This document shows positions 55,111 through 63,472 of a DNA stretch of 64,000 nucleotides, in pieces. Position numbers and translations under genes: made by a program. The notes beneath the pieces are model-generated. The model saw only the letters and a program-made list of their open reading frames with translations, was not told where the DNA came from and searched no databases. Location: contig JAQUXP010000020.1 in assembly GCA_028692395.1 (NCBI GenBank), positions 1 through 64,000 of the forward strand, written 5' to 3'. Numbering within the stretch: position 1 is the stretch's first letter; each line of letters begins with the position of its first letter. Source of the DNA: Lachnospiraceae bacterium (GTDB taxonomy: Bacteria > Bacillota > Clostridia > Lachnospirales > Lachnospiraceae).

Positions 55111-57915
55111 CTATGCATTTTCCAGGTACTTAATCATAGTTTCATAGATCGTGGCTGCCTGAATAGGTTTTGCAAGATGTGCATTCATACCAGCATCAAA
55201 GGATCTTCTGGCATCTTCCTCAAAGGCATTTGCTGTCATGGCTATAATAGGTATCGTGGCTGCATCTTTGCGCTTCATACTCCGGATTGCTCTGGCGGCA
55301 GTAAGGCCATCCATCACCGGCATGCGTATGTCCATCAAAATCAGATCATAGTAATTGGGAGCACTGTTTTCAAAGGCTGCTACCCCTTTCTCACCGTCTT
55401 CCATGCTTTCCACCACACAGCCCGCTTTATGTAAAATATGTACCGCAATTTCACGATTCAAAGGATGATCCTCACAGAGCATTACCCTCTTTCCCTGGAG
55501 GATATTAAGATCCATTTTCTCAGGCTTACTCTTTTTTACTTCATAATTATTCAGGGTGTCCACGGGAATGGTCACAATAAAGGTGGTTCCCTCTCTCTGC
55601 CTGCTGCGACACTCGATCGTACCATGCATTAGTTCCACCAGCTGCTTCACGATGGACAATCCCAGCCCGGTTCCTGTTTCCTCATTATCCCGTCCTGGAT
55701 GCTCCTGGGAAAACGGCTGAAAAAGACGGTTTTTTATAAACTCCTCACTCATACCAATTCCTGTATCCGACACGGTGAAGCGTATGTTTTCGTGATTTTC
55801 CGTCTGAACTGTCAGCTCCGATTTCAGCTGCACAATACCTCCCGGCGGGGTGAATTTTATGGCATTATTCAACAGATTCACAAAGATCTGCTGCAGACGC
55901 ATCTTATCCAGCATGACATACTGCTGGGTGTTATCCGGTGCAATAAAGCGGATCTTTACCCCCTTGGCTCTGGCCTTTGGCTCAATTACATTACGAATAC
56001 TTGGCTCAAATTCCGAATAAATATAAGGTTCCAGCTTTAATTCCACTTTACCGGATTCTATCCTGCTCATACCAAGCGTATCGTTAATCAGTGTCTGGAG
56101 ATAGTCACCTGAGATCTTTATCTTCTCTCCATAATTTTTCGCATCCTCCAGTGTCTCTGCCTCTTGAATAAAGGCAGAATAATTCATAATACCATTCAGT
56201 GGTGTCCGCATATCGTGACTCATCCTGGATAGAAAATTTGTCTTGGCTTTGTTGGCATCCTCTGACTCCTTGATTGCGTGCTCGAGAATCTCTTTTTGTC
56301 TTAGTTCCTCTCTATACAGATCCGTGATATCACGCTGAACAAAGATAATCTCTGTCTCATTTTCATCCAGATACATGGCACGAACCTTTTTCCGTCTCAC
56401 GCTGCCATCTTCCATCTGAATACGATATAGGCACTGCAGTATAGGCGTTTTCTGAATTCGGTCAAGTAAGGTCTCCGGATTCGCAAATTCTGCAAGAGTC
56501 TTTCGATCCTCCGGAAGTACATCCTGCAGCCATTCTTCCAAGAGTAAGGAAGTCACCTGCACCGGCTCCCTTTTTCCGGTCTTCGCAGCTAAACTTCCCA
56601 TAAGATAACGGCAGGTCTTAGATTCTGGCATATAGAGGGCGAACAGCTCGATCTCCTCTTCGATGATGCATCGAACAGCATTCTCATCCTTCACTTCCTG
56701 GTCCACATCCTGTTCCACCCAAAATGCTATGATATCATCGGATATGGTTCTTTTTGTCTTGGTCAGAGTTCCCTTCACCCAGTGCAGTTCTCCATCCGGC
56801 ATCCATCTTCGATAAAGTACACGCTCCGAAGTCTTGCCCCTTTGATACGCTGCGAGCATACGATCTATCTGCAGTACCTCTACTACCTGTTCCCTGTCAT
56901 CTTTATGAATACCCACAAGAATTTCACTTTCCAGCAGTTTCCAATAGTTCATGGGAACCGTCAGTGAAGACGCATCGAAGAGCTTGGAATAGGCCTCCTC
57001 CACCATCTCTGCGGAAAGATTCATGCGGTAATACGACAGGGATTCCTCCATCATACCCTTTTGGAGCTGCTGTTCCCATTCGTATTGCGCCTGAACCTCC
57101 TTTTGCAGTTCTACATTCATGCTGAAACCGATTGGATCATCCTGGGCATCGCCCACCTTCGATTTTCTACTCAGAATCATTCTCTGCCACTCATATTTTT
57201 TCTTCTTCTGATGAAATACCCGAACCGTACTCTCACTGTATGCCGCTCCCTGCCGGATCCTTTCATACATCTCCAGATATGCTCTGACATCTTCCGGATA
57301 AATGTTTTCTGTGGTTATAAGCGCCCCCGGTCCACCCGGAATCTGGTTGGGATACCCCAGGGATTCATCGGTATGAGGATCCTGCTGAAGCATATTGTTC
57401 TCCAGATCGTACTTCCACATAGAGACATTTCCGGTATTCGCTACCACCTCCAGAATATGACTGCTTGCCTGCAGGTGCAGCTCAAGCTGCTTCTTCTCTT
57501 CAATATCGGAGTAGACGATATATAAAACTGTACTCTCCTCTGCGTCGGAGGCTATACGTCCTTTGATATGAATCCACCGATACTGCTTCTCATCTCCCGT
57601 GATAAGCTGAATGTCCAAATCGGACATGCGCTTTTCATCAACACTTTTTTGCAGTTCCAGGAGAAGCCGCTTCCTGTCTTCTGGATGAACCGCTTCTATG
57701 ACATGAAATCCCTCATATCTTTTCCGCTTGATCCGGGCAGTTCCCAGCATCATATAATATTCCTCGTTCAGATACAGCATTTCCAGTCTCTGATCCCGAT
57801 ACAGCCGAAACAATCCCACACCACAGGGAATCCCGTCAATCAGGTTTTGCAGAAATGTCAGATCTTGTATGCTCCCTGGGGTGTTAAAATAGAAGTCATT
57901 CTTTTTCGTCTCCAT
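55111..57915 (-). CDS. PAS-containing hybrid histidine kinase/response regulator
   Basis: A 934-aa signalling protein with no clear membrane segment. Several PAS-like modules fill residues ~20-545 (for example VHPEDRKRLL, YSDIEEKKQLE, EIIFVQRDITDLYREE). The kinase core has the phospho-acceptor histidine in FLSRMSHDMRTPLNGIM (~566) and the ATP-binding boxes NLLNNAIKFT, VSDTGIGM and GTGLGLSI. A C-terminal receiver domain (LCEDHPLN; phospho-acceptor Asp in LMDIRMPVMDG, ~862) ends the protein. There is no DNA-binding output, so a further phosphotransfer partner or downstream effector must lie elsewhere. It follows the Crp/Fnr gene in the same direction but has its own extended -10 box. Confidence 0.92.
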   Translation of the reverse strand: METKKNDFYFNTPGSIQDLTFLQNLIDGIPCGVGLFRLYRDQRLEMLYLNEEYYMMLGTARIKRKRYEGFHVIEAVHPEDRKRLLLELQKSVDEKRMSDLDIQLITGDEKQYRWIHIKGRIASDAEESTVLYIVYSDIEEKKQLELHLQASSHILEVVANTGNVSMWKYDLENNMLQQDPHTDESLGYPNQIPGGPGALITTENIYPEDVRAYLEMYERIRQGAAYSESTVRVFHQKKKKYEWQRMILSRKSKVGDAQDDPIGFSMNVELQKEVQAQYEWEQQLQKGMMEESLSYYRMNLSAEMVEEAYSKLFDASSLTVPMNYWKLLESEILVGIHKDDREQVVEVLQIDRMLAAYQRGKTSERVLYRRWMPDGELHWVKGTLTKTKRTISDDIIAFWVEQDVDQEVKDENAVRCIIEEEIELFALYMPESKTCRYLMGSLAAKTGKREPVQVTSLLLEEWLQDVLPEDRKTLAEFANPETLLDRIQKTPILQCLYRIQMEDGSVRRKKVRAMYLDENETEIIFVQRDITDLYREELRQKEILEHAIKESEDANKAKTNFLSRMSHDMRTPLNGIMNYSAFIQEAETLEDAKNYGEKIKISGDYLQTLINDTLGMSRIESGKVELKLEPYIYSEFEPSIRNVIEPKARAKGVKIRFIAPDNTQQYVMLDKMRLQQIFVNLLNNAIKFTPPGGIVQLKSELTVQTENHENIRFTVSDTGIGMSEEFIKNRLFQPFSQEHPGRDNEETGTGLGLSIVKQLVELMHGTIECRSRQREGTTFIVTIPVDTLNNYEVKKSKPEKMDLNILQGKRVMLCEDHPLNREIAVHILHKAGCVVESMEDGEKGVAAFENSAPNYYDLILMDIRMPVMDGLTAARAIRSMKRKDAATIPIIAMTANAFEEDARRSFDAGMNAHLAKPIQAATIYETMIKYLENA

Positions 57916-57957
57916 ACTGCACTTTATCCTCCCGCACTCGTGTACTCACTTATTCTT

Positions 57958-57966
57958 ATTATACCA
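57958..57966 (-). promoter_or_regulatory. Extended -10 promoter of the PAS hybrid kinase gene
   Basis: On the minus strand TGGTATAAT forms an extended -10 element (TGN followed by TATAAT), with no good -35 box. It lies about 45 bp before the start codon. Confidence 0.5.
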
Positions 57967-58012
57967 CAGCGGCTCCGTGAAAGTAGAATCTTTTTCGTCC
58001 AGCTTCCAATGT

Positions 58013-58675
58013 CTATTCCAGCAGCGTAAATTCACTCTTTCTGAATTCCAGCAGCCCTTCATCACGAAGTTTTCCCAGTTCGTTGGACATGGCACTGCGA
58101 TCTACGGAAAGATAATCTGCCAGCTGCTGCCGGTTGAACGGAATCTCAAAAGTGGAGCATCCCTTTTTTATCGCTTCTGCCGAAAGATAGGACAATAGTT
58201 TTTCCCGGGTACTTCGCTGGGTCACATGGGCGATTTTCTCATTCATCATCAGATTTTTCCGGGCCATAGTGGACACCAGATTACGAATCAGACGACTATG
58301 AAAGGTACAGGAAGACGGGCAGGTGGTCAGCACACGGCCTGCATTGAAAAACAGCACTGTCGTCGGCTCGTCTGTAAGCACGCTCACCTTCATGGGAACC
58401 TGTGGAGTGCAGGCATAGGTTTCTGCGAACAACTGCCCCGGCATAATCTTAGACACAATATTTCGGTTGCCCCAGAAATCCTCCTGTATAATAGATACAC
58501 TGCCGAAAGCCACCATCCCAAGGTTTTCCACCTGATCTCCCATATGGTAGATAAATTGATTCTTCTTATAAGAAGCACTGCCTGCCTCCAGACATTTCAG
58601 CATAGGAAAGAGCTCTTCCTCCGAAATTCCCGCAAAAAGGGAAGATTGTTTCAGAATTTCGCTATATTTTTTCAT
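58013..58675 (-). CDS. Crp/Fnr family transcriptional regulator, likely controller of hcp
   Basis: A 220-aa regulator with the N-terminal cyclic-nucleotide-binding-like beta barrel (SLFAGISEEELFPML, KNQFIYHMGDQVENLGMVAFGSVSI) and the C-terminal winged helix (STFEIPFNRQQLADYLSVDRSAMSNELGKLRDEGLLEF). It has no N-terminal four-cysteine cluster, so it is not an Fnr-type iron-sulfur sensor. It is divergent from hcp, and a perfect palindrome lies in the shared region. This is the layout of the HcpR nitrosative-stress regulators. The signal is not visible from sequence. Confidence 0.88.
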   Translation of the reverse strand: MKKYSEILKQSSLFAGISEEELFPMLKCLEAGSASYKKNQFIYHMGDQVENLGMVAFGSVSIIQEDFWGNRNIVSKIMPGQLFAETYACTPQVPMKVSVLTDEPTTVLFFNAGRVLTTCPSSCTFHSRLIRNLVSTMARKNLMMNEKIAHVTQRSTREKLLSYLSAEAIKKGCSTFEIPFNRQQLADYLSVDRSAMSNELGKLRDEGLLEFRKSEFTLLE

Positions 58676-58686
58676 TTTCTCCTTTT

Positions 58687-58702
58687 TGTTGTAAAAACAA
58701 CA
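58687..58702. promoter_or_regulatory. Crp/Fnr-type operator between the regulator gene and hcp
   Basis: A perfect palindrome TGTTGT-AAAA-ACAACA, extended by T on the left and G on the right. Its centre is about 41.5 bp before the likely hcp transcription start, the standard class II activation position, and 12-27 bp from the regulator's own start codon. Confidence 0.7.
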
Positions 58703-58723
58703 GAATTATTTTCCTCATTGTAT

Positions 58724-58729
58724 TATAAT
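58724..58729 (+). promoter_or_regulatory. -10 box of the hcp promoter
   Basis: A perfect TATAAT with no recognisable -35 box; the palindromic operator covers that position, as expected for activator-dependent transcription. Confidence 0.65.
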
Positions 58730-58758
58730 CCGTGTATCAAGTCAAGGAGGAAAACAAA

Positions 58759-60354
58759 ATGACAAAGGAAATGTTTTGTTATCAATGTGAACAGACTGCA
58801 GGCTGCAGTGGATGTACCGGTAAAAAAGGTGTCTGTGGGAAGGATGCCAATGTTGCAAAGCTGCAGGATGCGCTGACCGGAGCACTGATTGGTCTGGCAA
58901 GAGCTGCCAAAAACAGTCAGCCTGCTGCACATACACATAAACTTATGATCGAAGGATTATTTACTACGGTTACCAACGTAAACTTCAATCAGGAAACCGT
59001 AAAGCTGCGTATCGCAGATGTCGAAAAAGAGAAAACTTCTCTGACCCAGGGCTTGGGAGCATGCGCATCCCCCTGTGGACACAACGATAATTATGATATG
59101 AATCTGTTATGGAATGCGCAGGAGGATATCCGTTCCCTCAAGTCCCTGATTCTTTTCGGACTGCGGGGTATGGCAGCCTATGCTTATCACGCCATGGTGC
59201 TGGGCTATACCGATGATGCAGTGAATGCTTTCTTCTATAAGGGAATGTTTGCTGTTGGTGAAGACTTTACTATGGAGCAGCTACTCCCTCTCGTTTTGGA
59301 AGTAGGAGCAGTAAATCTAAGATGCATGGCTCTGCTGGATCAGGCCAACACAGAGACCTATGGCACCCCGATTCCCACTACAGTGCCACTTTCCGTAGAA
59401 AAAGGACCATTTATCGTAGTAACTGGACATGATCTGAAAGATCTGGAACTGTTACTGGAGCAAACCAGGGATAAGGGCATCAACATCTATACCCATGGCG
59501 AAATGCTCCCGGCTCATGCTTATCCAAAACTGAAAGCTTACCCTCATCTAAAGGGAAATTTCGGAACTGCATGGCAGAATCAGCAGAAGGAATTTGACCA
59601 GCTCCCGGCTCCGATTCTCTTTACCACCAACTGTCTCATGCCTCCCAAAGCAAGCTATGCAGACCGTGTATTTACTACGGAAGTGGTTTCTTATCCGGAA
59701 ATCGTTTCTATCGATGATGAGAAAGACTTTACCCCTGTCATTGAAAAGGCACTGGAGCTTGGTGGCTTTACTGAGGATACCATATTCACCGGAATCAATG
59801 GCGGCAGGGAAGTCACCACTGGCTTCGGCCATGGTGCGGTGCTCGGCGCAGCTGATACCATTATCAACGCCGTAAAAAGTGGCGCTATCAAACACTTCTT
59901 CCTGGTAGGCGGATGCGATGGAGCCAGGACTGGAAGAAACTACTTTACCGAATTCGTAAAACAGACACCGAAGGATACGATGATCCTGACTCTGGCCTGC
60001 GGCAAATATCGCTTTAACGACCTGGATCTTGGCACCATCGGCGGTCTGCCCCGTATCCTGGATATGGGACAGTGTAATGATGCTTACTCCGCAATCCAGG
60101 TAGCTATTGCGTTGGCAGATGCCTTTGGGTGTGGTGTAAATGAACTGCCCCTTTCCATGGTATTATCCTGGTATGAGCAAAAAGCCGTATGTATCCTTTT
60201 GACTCTGCTGCACTTAGGAATTAAAGATATCCTGCTGGGACCCTCCCTGCCAGCATTTATTTCTCCAAATGTGTTGAACTATCTGGTAGAGCACTATAAT
60301 CTGGGACCCATCAGTTCTCCGGAAGAGGACCTGAAAAAACTGCTTGGTGAATAA
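58759..60354 (+). CDS. hcp: Hybrid cluster protein (hydroxylamine/NO-related reductase)
   Basis: A 531-aa iron-sulfur enzyme that carries a hybrid Fe-S-O cluster and protects against nitric oxide and hydroxylamine in anaerobes. The N-terminal cysteines MFCYQCEQTAGCSGCTGKKGVCGK form the proximal cluster. Further hybrid-cluster ligands are seen in FLVGGCDGARTGRNYF and in LACGKYRFND, plus GVNELPLSMVLSWYEQKA near the C-terminus. The start follows AAGGAGG. The gene is divergent from a Crp/Fnr regulator and is followed by repeat D. Confidence 0.95.
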   Translation: MTKEMFCYQCEQTAGCSGCTGKKGVCGKDANVAKLQDALTGALIGLARAAKNSQPAAHTHKLMIEGLFTTVTNVNFNQETVKLRIADVEKEKTSLTQGLGACASPCGHNDNYDMNLLWNAQEDIRSLKSLILFGLRGMAAYAYHAMVLGYTDDAVNAFFYKGMFAVGEDFTMEQLLPLVLEVGAVNLRCMALLDQANTETYGTPIPTTVPLSVEKGPFIVVTGHDLKDLELLLEQTRDKGINIYTHGEMLPAHAYPKLKAYPHLKGNFGTAWQNQQKEFDQLPAPILFTTNCLMPPKASYADRVFTTEVVSYPEIVSIDDEKDFTPVIEKALELGGFTEDTIFTGINGGREVTTGFGHGAVLGAADTIINAVKSGAIKHFFLVGGCDGARTGRNYFTEFVKQTPKDTMILTLACGKYRFNDLDLGTIGGLPRILDMGQCNDAYSAIQVAIALADAFGCGVNELPLSMVLSWYEQKAVCILLTLLHLGIKDILLGPSLPAFISPNVLNYLVEHYNLGPISSPEEDLKKLLGE

Positions 60355-60439
60355 AGGGATTTGACCTAAATAATGAATTTGCAGTCTCGGGGCAAACCGG
60401 TTCATGCCCCTGGACCATCGCACTTTGGTGCCCAGTTTG

Positions 60440-60682
60440 AGGGGCATATCACTTCGGTGATCGGGAGTCCCTCTGAGGGCTGAACACATTTGCAGAAGTC
60501 CTAAGTATACCAAAACAACCGATTTTGCGTTATAAGAAATCAGCATACTGTCTGAGCACAGCGAGTTTATGCTGATTTCTTATGATTTTAGCAAAATCGT
60601 TTGTTTTTTTGTATACTCTTGGACTTCGAAACCGTGTTCAGCCCTCAGAGGGACTCCCAATCACCGAAGTGATAGTCCCTTT
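60440..60682 (-). repeat. Large palindromic element, copy D (inverted, ~243 bp)
   Basis: Copy D in the opposite direction to A-C, core 60487-60632. Read on the minus strand its inner stem is ATAAGAAATCAGCATA with a perfect complement, and its middle stem is AAACGATTTTGC-like; both differ from the other copies while the loop motifs remain. The outer arms (TCGGTGATCGGGAGTCCCTC, AGGGCTGAACAC) are site-specific. Plus-strand T-run at 60680-60685 fits a terminator for hcp. The region 60355-60440 shows no other feature. Confidence 0.9.
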
Positions 60683-60738
60683 TTTCGATGTTTGTTGCGT
60701 AATTCATCTAAATATTTTACAGATTCTTGTGTGAATCA

Positions 60739-60767
60739 TTGAATAAATCCTTTTTGAATGATATGAT
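60739..60767 (+). promoter_or_regulatory. Promoter of the cobalamin sensor-kinase operon
   Basis: TTGAAT (60739-60744), a 17-bp spacer and TATGAT (60762-60767). It implies a leader of about 210 nt. Confidence 0.5.
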
Positions 60768-60784
60768 AAGAGTAAAAAAAAATG

Positions 60785-60811
60785 GTAACTGTTCAGTAGC
60801 TGACCAGTTAC
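60785..60811. repeat. 27-bp hairpin repeat, copy 5 (sensor-kinase leader)
   Basis: GTAACTGTTC-7 nt-GACCAGTTAC, differing from copy 1 by a single base. It lies about 10 nt after the expected transcription start of the cobalamin sensor-kinase operon. Confidence 0.8.
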
Positions 60812-60815
60812 CTTC

Positions 60816-60930
60816 GAAAATCCATTTAAAATCACCTTCGGTGATGGGATTTTCTCACTCTTGCATCACTTTCTTACGATCCGCACAGCAAATGCACGGA
60901 TCTGCTGAATAGTTACGAAAAATGTTACTA
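60816..60930 (+). other. Leader with three further hairpins
   Basis: After the 27-bp repeat the leader can form GAAAATCC...GGATTTTC enclosing ATCACCTTCGGTGAT (60816-60855), GATCCG...CGGATC (~60878-60902), and GAATAGTTAC...GTTACTATTC (~60907-60933). The first resembles an attenuator but lacks a T-run. No known riboswitch consensus, including the cobalamin one, is recognised. Confidence 0.4.
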
Positions 60931-60983
60931 TTCCCACAGGACGGAGCATTTACCAATTTATAGAAATAGGGAGGCATATAGAT

Positions 60984-62060
60984 ATGAGTTTGTTCTATAT
61001 TGATGAAGCAGATGAATTAAGTGAACTTGTACAACGGATGTCCAAAAGACAGTATGAACAGTCACCAGGCTTATATGATAAGCTTCCCGAACGAGCAAGG
61101 AAATTTATGAAACGGGACTTCTTTTATGGAATCTCCTATCTAAAGTCCGCCATTGATTTAAAACAGGAACAGATTTTTGTATCCTATGTGAGGTGGACTT
61201 ATGAATATCTGACCTATCTGATGGTTTATGTGACAAGGGAGCAGATGACAAAACAGTGTATTGATTTTTATGTTGCTATGTCGGTATGCTTAAAGGATGA
61301 GCTGCCCTCAGAGGATTATAGCTTCGCACAAGTCTGTATCCAGCAGGGAATACAGGAAATTGAGAGGCTGGCCAGAGAAGGCTTTCAGCGAATCGAAACC
61401 GGTGAGCATCCGGGATCGCAGGAAAAACACAATCAACTCGCAGCAGACTATATCGCCCTCATCTTGAGAAAAGATTCAAAAGAGGCAATGCAGTATTTTC
61501 TTAAACTGTATCAGGGTGGCATGAATATTGAGGATATTTATCTGGAAGTGGTACAGAAAGTGATGTATAAGATCGGTGAATTGTGGTTCGAAAAAAAAAT
61601 CAGCGTAGCACAGGAGCATTACTGTACCGCATTGACCCAGACAGCAATTTCCCAGCTATATTCTACGATCTTTTCAACTCCTCCTAATGGACATACCATG
61701 ATAGGATGCTGTATAGGAGGGGAACTACATGAACTGGGAATGCGTATGATTACCGATTTGTTTACCCATGCGGGATGGAACAGCTTATTTTTAGGGGCAG
61801 GGGTACCGGAAGAAGCACTTCTTCTTACCGTGAAGGAGCAGAAACCGGACCTGATTGCTCTATCCGTTACGATGCCGCAGCATTTACTCTTATGTAAACA
61901 TATGATTGAGGAATTACGCAGCAAAACTCCTGATTTAAAGATTGCTGTGGGAGGAAAAGCGTTTGAGGACATACCAGATATTTGGCGTGAATGGAATGCA
62001 GATATTTATACAATAGATGCAAGGGGACTGATTCAATGGGCGCAGACGAACATTTTGTAA
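60984..62060 (+). CDS. Cobalamin-binding sensor protein (CarH/LitR-like B12 domain)
   Basis: A 358-aa soluble protein. Residues 1-~145 are an unassigned helical region. Residues ~150-230 form the four-helix B12 cap with the Wx9EH signature of adenosylcobalamin photoreceptors (W201, E211, H212 in LWFEKKISVAQEHYC). Residues ~235-358 are the Rossmann-like B12-binding domain: ELHELG (247-252, the ExHxxG motif with H249 as lower ligand), SVTMPQH and VGGKAF. It has no DNA-binding domain, unlike CarH. The next gene, overlapping by 25 bp, encodes a hybrid kinase with no sensor domain, so this protein probably supplies the input in trans. Ribosome binding site GGGAGG. What it senses (light, B12 form, redox) is unknown. 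Confidence 0.85.
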   Translation: MSLFYIDEADELSELVQRMSKRQYEQSPGLYDKLPERARKFMKRDFFYGISYLKSAIDLKQEQIFVSYVRWTYEYLTYLMVYVTREQMTKQCIDFYVAMSVCLKDELPSEDYSFAQVCIQQGIQEIERLAREGFQRIETGEHPGSQEKHNQLAADYIALILRKDSKEAMQYFLKLYQGGMNIEDIYLEVVQKVMYKIGELWFEKKISVAQEHYCTALTQTAISQLYSTIFSTPPNGHTMIGCCIGGELHELGMRMITDLFTHAGWNSLFLGAGVPEEALLLTVKEQKPDLIALSVTMPQHLLLCKHMIEELRSKTPDLKIAVGGKAFEDIPDIWREWNADIYTIDARGLIQWAQTNIL

Positions 62061-63373
62061 AACCAGATATTACAGAAGAACAGTTTTATCTGGAAGAAAT
62101 GCAGAAGATGAATAATCAGATGATCAATATGCAAAGAGAGCTGAACCGGGCGCTGATGGAATCCAGAAGAATGCAAGAAGAGCTAAAGCAAAATGAAGAA
62201 TTGCGGATTGCATTGGAGGTATCAGAAAAAGCCGGAAAAGCAAAGATGGACTTTATGTCACGGATGAGTCATGATCTGCGGACACCGATGAATGTGATCA
62301 TGGGATTGACAGCTGCTACACTGGATGAAGCTGATCACCCGGAAGCTGTTCGGGAAAACATGACTCATATTCGTTCTGCCAGTGATTATATGCTGGGGCT
62401 GATCAACGATATTCTGGATATGGATACGGTGGAAAAAGACGCAGTCATATTGAAGCCAGAGCCATATAGCTACCATGAATTTCTTATGGAGATGGAAACG
62501 CTGTTCCAGGCTCAGTGCACGGCGAAAAATATTGTGCTTGAGATCATAAGACCATCTCTGAATCCTATTGTCATGACAGATAAACAGCGATTAAAACAGA
62601 TTTTTTTCAACATTATTTCCAATGCGGTACTATACACACCACCCGGTGGAAAAATCAGCATGGGAGCCTATGATGTAAAATTTGATGATGCTAAGAAAAG
62701 AATCTCCGCAGTATATCGTGTTGCGGATAATGGAATCGGAATGTCTGAAGTGTTTAAGGAACATCTCTTTGAACCTTTTGCGCAGGAAGATAATGGCATC
62801 AGCTCAGAATTGAAGGGAAACGGACTTGGTCTTAGCATAACCAAACGACTTCTGGAACAGATGGGCGGAACAATACAGGTCGAGAGTGAAAAGGGAAAAG
62901 GAACCACGGTAAGTGTAAAGCTGTCCTTTGATCTGGCAGTCGAAAGTCAGATCAAAATACCGGAAACCGGATCGAATCATGCTGAACAGTCTTTAGCCGG
63001 AAAAAATATTCTTCTTGCAGAGGATCATCCGTTAAATGCGCAGATTGCCCGTAAGCTGCTGGAAAAGAAAAAGATGAATGTGATTCACGCTGAAAATGGA
63101 AAGCTGGCAGTTGAACTTTTTGCGGCATCTCCGATAGGAGGTTTTGACGCTGTTCTTATGGATATTCGGATGCCGGAGCAGTCAGGTCTGGAAGCTGCAA
63201 GCGCAATTCGTAATATGGAAAGAACGGATGCAGCCACGATTCCGATTATTGCCATATCAGCCAATGCATATCCAAAGGATATACAGGAGAGCCTAAATGC
63301 AGGGATGAATGCTCATCTGGCAAAGCCGATAAAACCCACAGAGCTTTATGAAATGCTGGAGAGATTTATTTGA
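62036..63373 (+). CDS. Hybrid histidine kinase/response regulator without sensor domain
   Basis: A 445-aa cytosolic protein. The start at 62036 (MGADEHFVKPDIT) follows AAGGGGACTG; an in-frame ATG 15 codons earlier lacks a ribosome binding site. Residues ~15-70 form a coiled coil (MQKMNNQMINMQRELNRALM). The histidine kinase core has the phospho-acceptor H79 in DFMSRMSHDLRTPMNVIMG and ATP boxes NIISNAVLYT, VADNGIGM and GNGLGLSI. A C-terminal receiver has LLAEDHPLN and phospho-acceptor D376 in LMDIRMPEQSG. There is no PAS, Cache or membrane segment. It overlaps the B12 sensor gene, so the two likely act as one signalling unit. The output partner is not in the window. Confidence 0.92.
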   Translation: MGADEHFVKPDITEEQFYLEEMQKMNNQMINMQRELNRALMESRRMQEELKQNEELRIALEVSEKAGKAKMDFMSRMSHDLRTPMNVIMGLTAATLDEADHPEAVRENMTHIRSASDYMLGLINDILDMDTVEKDAVILKPEPYSYHEFLMEMETLFQAQCTAKNIVLEIIRPSLNPIVMTDKQRLKQIFFNIISNAVLYTPPGGKISMGAYDVKFDDAKKRISAVYRVADNGIGMSEVFKEHLFEPFAQEDNGISSELKGNGLGLSITKRLLEQMGGTIQVESEKGKGTTVSVKLSFDLAVESQIKIPETGSNHAEQSLAGKNILLAEDHPLNAQIARKLLEKKKMNVIHAENGKLAVELFAASPIGGFDAVLMDIRMPEQSGLEAASAIRNMERTDAATIPIIAISANAYPKDIQESLNAGMNAHLAKPIKPTELYEMLERFI

Positions 63374-63379
63374 TTGATG

Positions 63380-63419
63380 AACGGTCTATACCCTCCTCCC
63401 CTGGAGCGTATAGACCGTT
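63380..63419 (+). terminator. Terminator of the sensor-kinase operon
   Basis: A perfect 12-bp stem AACGGTCTATAC / GTATAGACCGTT with a C/T-rich loop, followed by TTATC, 7 bp after the kinase stop. The symmetrical arms could serve both strands. Confidence 0.75.
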
Positions 63420-63472
63420 TTATCTTCGCTGGCTATAGCCTTATCATGCTGAAAAGCTGTGCTTGCTAAGGC

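Noticed and set aside
60768-60983. Cobalamin riboswitch before the B12-binding protein
   Set aside because: The conserved B12-box sequences are not found; only simple hairpins and the 27-bp repeat are present.
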